A DNA stretch of 36,049 nucleotides, taken from Synergistaceae bacterium (GTDB lineage: Bacteria > Synergistota > Synergistia > Synergistales > Aminobacteriaceae). Made by a program: the position numbers and the translations under genes. Numbering within the stretch: the stretch's first letter is position 1; each line of letters begins with the position of its first letter. The notes under the pieces were generated by a model that was not told where the DNA came from, did not search any database, and worked only from the letters and a program-made list of their open reading frames with translations. Where the stretch lies: assembly GCA_017449135.1 (NCBI GenBank), contig JAFSKE010000135.1, positions 1 through 36,049 of the forward strand. Reading direction: 5' to 3'. Of this stretch, positions 24,142 to 32,328 are shown piece by piece.

Positions 24142-24174
24142 TCTCTCCTTAAAAACAAAGGGGAGATTTTTTTT
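24142..24174 (+). terminator. Intrinsic terminator after the aspartokinase paralogue
   Basis: TCTCTCCTT (24142-24150) pairs with AAGGGGAGA (24158-24166) through nine pairs including one G-U, with a 7-nt loop and eight T. The stem is close to the first hairpin of the type A palindromic repeat and may derive from it. Bases 24175-24323 contain no gene and lead into rny. Confidence 0.8.
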
Positions 24175-24323
24175 GCGTTTTTTGCAATTAGAATATAAAA
24201 TTAGTCAAATCATATTCTACTAAAAATTATGGGACAAGCAATAAATTTTCAGCTTCCTTCATTTTTGGGGTATAAATTTCAATATTAAAGTATGATAAAA
24301 ACAGAAAGGATAATAAAATCATC

Positions 24324-25853
24324 ATGCAGTTTGTTTTGGCATTTGTATTTTTCATGGCCGGATCGGGAGTCGGGTTTGCGGCTTTGAAAGTTTGGGATAA
24401 CTCACGAATTAACGGGGTAAAAAATCAAATCGAGAAAATGCTTGAAGATGCGGAAAATAAATCGGAGCAGATAAAGCAGACAAAAATTTCGGAGACTCGT
24501 GAAGAAGTAAACCGACTTAGGCAGGAAGCACAAAAAGATATAAAAGACCGCCGCACAGAGATTCAGAGAACTGAAAGAAAACTCGAACAAAAAGAAGAAA
24601 ACCTTGACAAAAAGCTCGATAAAGTTTCACGAAAAGAAGACGAATTAAAGAATAAACACGAAGAAATCGAAAAACGACGCTTGGCTCTTGAGGAGAAAAT
24701 CCAGAAACAGGATCAAAAACTTCAAGAGATTGCTGACATGTCGAAGGAACAGGCTCAAGAAGTTTTGTTGCAAAAAGTTGAAGCCGATGCAAAGCACATG
24801 TTAGGTTTGAAATTGAAAGACCTCGAAGAAAATTACGGCCGTGAAGCTGAGAAAAAAGCAAGGGATTTAATTGTAGGAGCAATGCAGCGATGTGTTGTCG
24901 AAAGTGCAGGAGAAAGCAGTATCAGTGTCGTTCCTCTTCCGTCTGAAGAAATGAAAGGAAGAATTATCGGTCGTGAAGGAAGAAATATCAGAACTTTTGA
25001 AAGTTTAACAGGCGTTGATTTAATTATTGACGACACCCCCGAAGCCGTAACGTTAAGCTGTTTTGACCCAATCAGACGTGAAATAGCGAGACGTGCAATG
25101 GAAAAATTAGTTGTTGACGGAAGGATTCACCCTGCAAGAATCGAGGACTTAATCGAAAGAGCCGCAAGAGACATTGACAACGAAATGATTTCCGAAGGCG
25201 AAAATGCTGTTCTCGAAATGGGAATTAAAAACATGAATAACGAATTAATGCGTACTCTTGGACAATTAAAATTCAGATTCAGTTACGGTCAAAACGTTTT
25301 AGCCCATAGCATCGAAGTTGCACAAATTGCGGGAATTTTAGCGGCTGAACTTGGACTTGACGAAGAAACTGCAAGACGCGGCGGACTGCTTCACGACATC
25401 GGAAAAGCTATTGACCGTCAAATTGAAGGGCCTCACGCTGAAATCGGTGCAGAACTTGCTAAAAGACTTGGAGAACGTCCCGAAATAGTGAGCTGTATTG
25501 CCTCTCATCATAACAGCCTCGAAGTAACTTCTGTCTATGAAGTAATTGTTGAAATCGCCGATGCAATCAGTGCTTCAAGACCCGGAGCAAGACGTGAAAG
25601 CCTTGACGCTTACATCAAACGACTTGATAAACTCGAAGAAATCGCACAAAGTTTTGAGGGAGTAACAAGAGCTTATGCTATTCAGGCCGGCCGTGAAGTC
25701 AGAGTGATTTTGAACGCAGCAAAGACTGACGAAGGAACAGCACACAAAATTGCATTTGACATAGCCAAGAGAGTCGAGACTGAATTAAAATATCCCGGAC
25801 AGATTAAAATTAATGTTTCACGTGAGACGAGAGCTACTGAATATGCGAAATGA
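24324..25853 (+). CDS. rny: Ribonuclease Y
   Basis: A 509-residue membrane-bound endoribonuclease that starts mRNA decay. Residues 1-22 are a membrane anchor; about 28-165 a long Glu/Lys/Arg-rich coiled coil; about 200-265 a KH domain (GRIIGREGRNIRTFE); then an HD domain with HDIGKA near residue 357 and HHNSLE. Length and order are as usual. It starts at the ATG at 24324 with AAAGGA upstream. The stop overlaps ymdB by 4 bp (ATGA). Confidence 0.97.
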   Translation: MQFVLAFVFFMAGSGVGFAALKVWDNSRINGVKNQIEKMLEDAENKSEQIKQTKISETREEVNRLRQEAQKDIKDRRTEIQRTERKLEQKEENLDKKLDKVSRKEDELKNKHEEIEKRRLALEEKIQKQDQKLQEIADMSKEQAQEVLLQKVEADAKHMLGLKLKDLEENYGREAEKKARDLIVGAMQRCVVESAGESSISVVPLPSEEMKGRIIGREGRNIRTFESLTGVDLIIDDTPEAVTLSCFDPIRREIARRAMEKLVVDGRIHPARIEDLIERAARDIDNEMISEGENAVLEMGIKNMNNELMRTLGQLKFRFSYGQNVLAHSIEVAQIAGILAAELGLDEETARRGGLLHDIGKAIDRQIEGPHAEIGAELAKRLGERPEIVSCIASHHNSLEVTSVYEVIVEIADAISASRPGARRESLDAYIKRLDKLEEIAQSFEGVTRAYAIQAGREVRVILNAAKTDEGTAHKIAFDIAKRVETELKYPGQIKINVSRETRATEYAK

Positions 25854-26644
25854 TTAAAATTTTATTTTCTGGCGATGTCTCATGGAAGGTCGGGCGGGAG
25901 GCTCTTGCTTTCTCAATTCCGATCTTAAAACAAAAATATGGAAACTTTGACTTCATAATCATAAATTGCGAAAATGCTGCTCACGGTAAAGGTATGACCG
26001 AGAGAATTTTTAATTATTTCGTTGAATTGGGAGTTGACGCTATGACTTCGGGAAATCATATTTGGGATCGTCCTGAAATTTTCCCGATTTTAGACTCCGA
26101 CATGAGAATCTTTAGGCCTGCGAATTATTCAAAATTATGTCAGGGCAGAGGATTCGGGATTATTGAACGCAAGGGGAAAAAACTTGGAATTTTGAACATT
26201 CAGGGACAAGCGTTTATGCCTCCGATTGATAATCCTTTTGAATGTGCCGACAAAGCAATCGACGAATTAAAATCTCAAGGCGGAGAGAATTTGCCGATTT
26301 TTGTAGATTTTCATGCCGAAGCAACAAGCGAAAAACAGGCAATGGGTTATTATCTTGACGGTAAAGTCAGTGCATTAATCGGAACTCATACACATGTTCA
26401 GACTGCCGACGCAAGGATTTTGCATCATGGGACGGCTTTTATGTGCGACGCTGGAATGACGGGAGCTCACGACGGTTCTTTAGGTGTGAATTTTGAATCG
26501 GTTATGCCTAAATTTTTATACGGAATGCCGGCAAAATTTGAATCCGCAGAAAATGATGTTGCTTTCAACGGTGCCGTAATTGAAATTGATGAAGTCTCAG
26601 GGCTTGCATTAAATATAATCGGAGTTCAAGTGCCTTGCGAGTAA
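25850..26644 (+). CDS. ymdB: YmdB-family metallophosphoesterase
   Basis: A 264-residue calcineurin-like phosphoesterase of the TIGR00282/YmdB type. Metal ligands are in FSGDVSWKVGR, INCENAAHGKG, SGNHIWDR, DFHAEATSEK and IGTHTHVQTADARI. Bacillus YmdB hydrolyses 2',3'-cyclic AMP and affects RNase Y-linked gene expression; here it is translationally coupled to rny (ATGA), which supports a joint role. Length is normal. Confidence 0.93.
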   Translation: MIKILFSGDVSWKVGREALAFSIPILKQKYGNFDFIIINCENAAHGKGMTERIFNYFVELGVDAMTSGNHIWDRPEIFPILDSDMRIFRPANYSKLCQGRGFGIIERKGKKLGILNIQGQAFMPPIDNPFECADKAIDELKSQGGENLPIFVDFHAEATSEKQAMGYYLDGKVSALIGTHTHVQTADARILHHGTAFMCDAGMTGAHDGSLGVNFESVMPKFLYGMPAKFESAENDVAFNGAVIEIDEVSGLALNIIGVQVPCE

Positions 26645-27327
26645 GATTTATATATTCAAAACGTAACGGGGCGTGTTTTGTCCCTCATATTGCATTGGCT
26701 CAAATGTTTTCACGTTCAGCATCGAGAGCAGGTTTGAAATTAACCATGACGCAGGGATTTTCACCGAGAGCAAAAATCAGTTTCGCTCCCGAACTTCCCG
26801 CAGGTGTCGTAGCATTAAATGAACCTGTCGATATGTTTTTCGAGTTCGACAAATTCAACAAAAGTATTCCGGAAAATATTGTTGACTTGATGAATGATTC
26901 TTTGCCTGAAGGTTTTAATATTTCACGTGTGATTTTCCCTCCTGACGATTCGCCTTCACTCGGGAAAGTTTGTAAGGCTGCGGAGTATCTGATACGAATT
27001 ATTAATGTAAACCCCTCCACCGCTACCCCTCCGTCTCACTACGAGAGACACCTCCCTGTAAGCGGAGAGGCAGTTAATGCGAGGAATTTCGTGTCTCCCC
27101 TTACTAAGGGGAGATGTCAGCTTGCTGACAGAGAGGTTGACTTCATAAACGTTGAAAAAATTGACGATTGGACAAAAATAATTATTAAAGACCCCGCACA
27201 AAATCCTATCGGCGGACTTGTAAAATTCATGATTAGCGAAAATATAATATCCGGCTGGCAGGATATTAACATCGTCAGAACTTCAATAGGAATTTATGAC
27301 GAAATCAAAGGTTGTGTTTCAATATGA
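26635..27327 (+). CDS. DUF2344 radical-SAM-linked protein with an embedded palindromic repeat
   Basis: A 230-residue protein whose first 125 residues match the DUF2344/TIGR03936 family (RFIYSKRNGACFVPHIALAQ, RAGLKLTMTQGFSPRAKISF, LPEGFNI). Members usually lie next to, or are fused with, a B12-binding radical SAM protein and near rng. Residues 126-168, exactly 43 codons, are encoded by a palindromic repeat; the domain resumes with DFINVEKIDDWTK. Without it the protein would be about 187 residues. The start is TTG inside the ymdB end. No radical SAM gene is nearby. The function is unknown. Confidence 0.82.
   Translation: MRVRFIYSKRNGACFVPHIALAQMFSRSASRAGLKLTMTQGFSPRAKISFAPELPAGVVALNEPVDMFFEFDKFNKSIPENIVDLMNDSLPEGFNISRVIFPPDDSPSLGKVCKAAEYLIRIINVNPSTATPPSHYERHLPVSGEAVNARNFVSPLTKGRCQLADREVDFINVEKIDDWTKIIIKDPAQNPIGGLVKFMISENIISGWQDINIVRTSIGIYDEIKGCVSI
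27010..27138 (+). repeat. Full-length composite palindromic repeat (B+A), in frame in the DUF2344 gene
   Basis: The element runs from AACCCCTCC to GAGAGGTT, 129 bp, and starts on a codon boundary. The B part has a GTCTC-ACTACGA-GAGAC hairpin and CCTCC/GGAGAGG arms. The A part, from 27093, has CTCCCCTT-ACT-AAGGGGAG, then TGTCAGC-TT-GCTGACA. It is the most complete copy and defines the family's ends. Confidence 0.88.
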
Positions 27328-28838
27328 AGCCTGACATAAAAATAATCGCAAATTTACTCGAAATTGAACAGCCGAGAATCGCAATTCTTGAAAACGGAAA
27401 ATTAACCGAAATTTTTATCGAAAATAATTTTTCGGGTGAAAGCTCAAGGGGATTTTTGCAGGGTGATATTTTTAAGGCGAGAGTCGAAAGTATTATCCCT
27501 GCGATTAATGCTGCTTTTGTCAAAATTTCATCGTTGAAATCAAAAGAAACTTTTAATCCCAGAAACGCATATTTATATTTGAATGAAAATCCTGACTTGC
27601 AAAATCTCAAATGCGGTAATGAATTAATTGTCCAAGTCATCAAAAACGCTCGCAAAAATAAAGCTCCCAGAGTTACAACGAAAATTTCAATTCCCGGTCG
27701 CTGGCTTGTTTTGACACCTAACAATAACGAAATCGGTGTGTCGAAAAAAATTTCCGATAATGCCGAACGAAAACGATTAAAAATTTTAGCCGAAGAATTG
27801 AAAACTAAACTTTCAGACTGCGGAATAATAATCAGAACTGCTGCCGAAAGTATTTCAGAGGAATTTTTGAGAACGGATTTTGAATCGTTATTGACTTTGT
27901 GGAACGAAATCAAAATTAAAGCGAAAAATAATCCTGCTCCATATCTCTTATATCATGAAACGGGAATTTTAGGAAAAGTTTTGAGAGATGAAATTTCCGG
28001 AAACGTTGACGAAATCATAATTGACGAAGAAAACGAATTTGAACGTGCTAAAAATTTTGTTGATAGATTTTTCCCCGAAAAACCTAATATCCAGTTTTAC
28101 AAAGAAATCACGCCTATATTTGAATATTTCGATATCGAAAAAGAATTGTACAGGGCTTTATCGCGTAAAATATGGTTAAGAAGCGGCGCATATTTAGTCA
28201 TAGATCAGACTGAAGCATTAACCGTTATAGATGTAAATTCAGGAAAATTTACGACTGCCCCTGACATGAGACACACAACGCTTTCGACAAATCTTGAAGC
28301 AGCCGAAGAAATTTCACGACAGTTAAGGCTTCGTTCAATCGGAGGAATTATTGTCGTGGATTTCATCGACATGGAAGAATATCAAGATAAACAGGAATTA
28401 TTGAGGAATTTTGAAAAGTTTTTGAATCGAGACCGATTGAAACCTAAAATTTTCAGCATAACTAAATTAGGACTTGTTGAATTAACCCGAAAACGAGACC
28501 GCCCTGATCTTAAAAGCATTTTAACCCGAAATTGTCCCGTATGCGGTGATGACGGATTTATTGAACGTGAGGAAAATATCGCAATGAGCATTAAACGGTT
28601 TATCCGCAAAATCACAACTGCAAATAATTCCGAAGGATTTTTAATTCAAACAAGCCCGCACATGGCAAATTACGTCAAAAATTACTTGAGCGACTGGGAA
28701 AAAGAATTGTGCTTGGACAAGAAAGGCAAAAAAATTTTTATCGTTCCCGTCCCGGATTTCTCATGGGGTAAATTCAGGCTTGAATATCAAGGCGACACAA
28801 AATCACTTTCCGACAAACTAAATAATAATCCTACGTAA
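27324..28838 (+). CDS. rng: Ribonuclease E/G family protein
   Basis: A 504-residue ribonuclease of the RNase E/G type, cleaving single-stranded RNA. The N-terminal S1-like part has GDIFKARVESIIPAINAAFV; the nuclease centre has LTVIDVNSGKF and VVDFIDM with the metal Asp residues; the Zn-link-type Cys pair is in NCPVCGDDG. ATG at 27324 overlaps the DUF2344 stop (ATGA); a TTG at 27312 is possible but less likely. Its C-terminus lacks an RNase E degradosome tail, so it is more like RNase G. It closes the rny-ymdB-DUF2344-rng cluster. Confidence 0.93.
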   Translation: MKPDIKIIANLLEIEQPRIAILENGKLTEIFIENNFSGESSRGFLQGDIFKARVESIIPAINAAFVKISSLKSKETFNPRNAYLYLNENPDLQNLKCGNELIVQVIKNARKNKAPRVTTKISIPGRWLVLTPNNNEIGVSKKISDNAERKRLKILAEELKTKLSDCGIIIRTAAESISEEFLRTDFESLLTLWNEIKIKAKNNPAPYLLYHETGILGKVLRDEISGNVDEIIIDEENEFERAKNFVDRFFPEKPNIQFYKEITPIFEYFDIEKELYRALSRKIWLRSGAYLVIDQTEALTVIDVNSGKFTTAPDMRHTTLSTNLEAAEEISRQLRLRSIGGIIVVDFIDMEEYQDKQELLRNFEKFLNRDRLKPKIFSITKLGLVELTRKRDRPDLKSILTRNCPVCGDDGFIEREENIAMSIKRFIRKITTANNSEGFLIQTSPHMANYVKNYLSDWEKELCLDKKGKKIFIVPVPDFSWGKFRLEYQGDTKSLSDKLNNNPT

Positions 28839-28847
28839 TTTTAACTA

Positions 28848-28876
28848 TTGTATTTTTCAAAAGTCGGGTTTATCAT
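28848..28876 (+). promoter_or_regulatory. groESL promoter
   Basis: TTGTAT (28848-28853), 17-bp spacer, TATCAT (28871-28876). The CIRCE operator follows 16 bp later, so HrcA bound there would block transcription from this promoter. Confidence 0.6.
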
Positions 28877-28892
28877 TTCGGCCGTTGATTGA

Positions 28893-28919
28893 TTAGCACT
28901 CTGTGGTGTCGAGTGCCAT
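28893..28919 (+). promoter_or_regulatory. CIRCE operator (HrcA site)
   Basis: TTAGCACTC, 9-bp spacer, GAGTGCCAT. It matches the CIRCE consensus TTAGCACTC-N9-GAGTGCTAA with two changes in the right arm. It lies 30 bp ahead of groES and implies heat-shock control by HrcA, encoded elsewhere. Confidence 0.93.
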
Positions 28920-28949
28920 TAAGATAAAAAATTTAGGAGGTAAAAAATT

Positions 28950-29240
28950 ATGAAACTGAAACCACTTGGCGACAGAATAGTTGTAAAAGTTTTAACACGT
29001 GAAGAGAAAACAAAAGGCGGAATCGTTCTTCCCGACACAGCAAAAGAAAAACCAACCGAAGGCGAAGTTATTGCAGTAGGAACTGGCAAAATTCTTGACA
29101 ATGGACAGAAACAGCCTGTTGAAGTTAAAGTCGGCGACAAAATTATTTTCAGCAAATACGCAGGAACTGAAGTTAAAATCGACGGCGAAGAAGTTGTTAT
29201 TTTCAGCGAACGTGATGTCCTCGCAATTATCGAACAATAA
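28950..29240 (+). CDS. groES: Co-chaperonin GroES
   Basis: A 96-residue cap of the GroEL chamber. [14 protein letters not shown] starts the barrel, [18 protein letters not shown] is the mobile loop and roof region, and [15 protein letters not shown] the family signature. Length is standard. TAGGAGG lies 9 bp before the ATG. The 5' region carries CIRCE, and groEL follows after 34 bp. Confidence 0.98.
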   Translation: MKLKPLGDRIVVKVLTREEKTKGGIVLPDTAKEKPTEGEVIAVGTGKILDNGQKQPVEVKVGDKIIFSKYAGTEVKIDGEEVVIFSERDVLAIIEQ

Positions 29241-29256
29241 TTATAAAAAGATATAA

Positions 29257-30909
<1,653 letters not shown>

Positions 30910-30925
30910 AGTAGAGGTTGACCAC

Positions 30926-30973
30926 GTCTCCCCTTATCAAGGGGAGATGTCAACTTTAGTTGACAGAGAGGTT
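30926..30973 (+). repeat. Palindromic repeat, type A half, between groEL and fic
   Basis: CTCCCCTT-ATC-AAGGGGAG is followed by TGTCAAC-TTTA-GTTGACA and GAGAGGTT. It lies in the 68-bp gap between the convergent stops of groEL and fic and ends 5 bp from the fic stop codon. Confidence 0.85.
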
Positions 30974-30977
30974 GAAC

Positions 30978-32183
30978 TCATAAATCTTTGAAAATCAGTG
31001 TATTAAGTTTGTAAAAATTTTTCTTGTTTCTCTTATCAGTTATCAAAAATTTTTCAGGCAAAGAATTTAATCTTTCCTTTATTGTGTTTCTTGATTTACT
31101 TGTAACTTTAACTAAATTTTCCATTGTTATTCCCTGTCCTAAAAATGCACTCCCATAAAGTAAATTCAGGCATATTTTAAGTGTTAATTCATCTTCATTG
31201 AAACGTTCAAATATTTTATTTTCGTATTTGTTTAACTGTTCTGTTTTATGCGTTAAGATTTTGCAGATGTCTTCAAAAGTTTCATAAACAAATAAACAAA
31301 ATCCCAAGATAAACGGTGTAATATCTCCGCAGTTAATTTCAAGTTCCGTATCGTGAATTAAATCATAATATTTTTTTCGCTGATTCTTGATTACATATGA
31401 CAATCTCAATGCAGGGAGATAATGAAAAATTTTTGCTATGTAATATGACGAAATAAATCGGGCTGTTCTTCCGTTTCCGTCATAAAATGGGTGAATGTAT
31501 ACAAATATGTAATGAAAAACTGCGATGCGGATTAATGCGGGTATGTTTTCATCATTGAGAATGTTTAACGCTTTTTCCATGTTTTCAATAATTTTTCCTT
31601 CGGGTGTTATGCCTCTGTGCAGAATTTTCCCTGATGAATTTTTTACGTCAACACTCTCAAGCCTGAAAATTTTTCCGTCAGGTTTGTTTTTGGGATTATC
31701 AGCCGTTATGTCATCATTAACAAAATCATCGTAAAATATTCTTATATCTTTGCATGTTTCAAAATCAACAGTTTCATTTGAAGTTAATATCTCATATTTT
31801 TTAATAATGCTTGAAAAATATTTTGAATTTGAATTGCCTTCAATAACATCTTTCAATTCTCTGTGTGTACTGTGAATGCCCTCGATTGCGGAAGTCGAAT
31901 GAACTTCATCAACAATACAATATAATTCAAATTGTTTGAGGACGGCCTGCGGTAAAGATTCGATAAGCGTTAAAAGATGCTGATGTTTTCGATAAATTTT
32001 TTCAATTAACAAAACCAGATCTTCAGAATAATTATAAAAGGCCATGAATGAATTATTGTGATTAAACTGTTTTATTTCAAAATTAAAATGTCTCGCAAAC
32101 GGTGATAAAAATCTTTGCTCGTAAATCTTTTTATGTTCGTTTTTATTTTTGTAAAAAATTTTATTCAGAGATTCATAAACCAC
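30978..32183 (-). CDS. Fic-domain protein (probable AMP transferase) with C-terminal winged helix
   Basis: A 401-residue class II Fic protein. The active-site motif HPFYDGNGRTAR is at residues 231-242, with the catalytic His and phosphate-binding loop intact. The inhibitory helix motif (S/T)xxxE(G/N) is at 97-102 (TSAIEG), upstream of the Fic core as in class II, so activity is probably self-restrained. The last 60 residues (MENLVKVTSKSRNTIKERLN) look like a winged helix for DNA binding. Such proteins usually AMPylate other proteins; the target is unknown. The gene diverges from uvrA across twin palindromic operators, which its own DNA-binding domain could recognise (inference). Confidence 0.9.
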   Translation of the reverse strand: MVYESLNKIFYKNKNEHKKIYEQRFLSPFARHFNFEIKQFNHNNSFMAFYNYSEDLVLLIEKIYRKHQHLLTLIESLPQAVLKQFELYCIVDEVHSTSAIEGIHSTHRELKDVIEGNSNSKYFSSIIKKYEILTSNETVDFETCKDIRIFYDDFVNDDITADNPKNKPDGKIFRLESVDVKNSSGKILHRGITPEGKIIENMEKALNILNDENIPALIRIAVFHYIFVYIHPFYDGNGRTARFISSYYIAKIFHYLPALRLSYVIKNQRKKYYDLIHDTELEINCGDITPFILGFCLFVYETFEDICKILTHKTEQLNKYENKIFERFNEDELTLKICLNLLYGSAFLGQGITMENLVKVTSKSRNTIKERLNSLPEKFLITDKRNKKNFYKLNTLIFKDL

Positions 32184-32208
32184 TTAAAACAATTCCTTTA
32201 ATTTAATT

Positions 32209-32238
32209 TCTTGTCAAAAAATGGCATTTTTGACAAGA
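32209..32238. promoter_or_regulatory. Operator O1 between fic and uvrA
   Basis: A perfect 12-bp inverted repeat TCTTGTCAAAAA / TTTTTGACAAGA with 6-bp spacer. O2 (32251-32276) has the same arms and spacing, with centres exactly 40 bp apart, about four helical turns. Confidence 0.7.
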
Positions 32239-32250
32239 TTAAAATTGATG

Positions 32251-32276
32251 TTATCAAAAAGATTATTTTTTGACAA
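32251..32276. promoter_or_regulatory. Operator O2 between fic and uvrA
   Basis: TTATCAAAAA-N6-TTTTTGACAA, one mismatch from a perfect palindrome and matching O1. TATAAT at 32281-32286, just right of it, is the best -10 candidate for uvrA, so protein bound here should block uvrA transcription. TTGACA within the right arm (32270-32275) could alternatively be a -35. Confidence 0.65.
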
Positions 32277-32328
32277 TGATTATAATTATCCTGTTGTAAA
32301 AATATTATTTAAGGAGAAAAAATAAATC

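Noticed and set aside
30926-30973. Repeat after groEL as an intrinsic terminator
   Set aside because: Its hairpins are strong but no T run follows in either direction.
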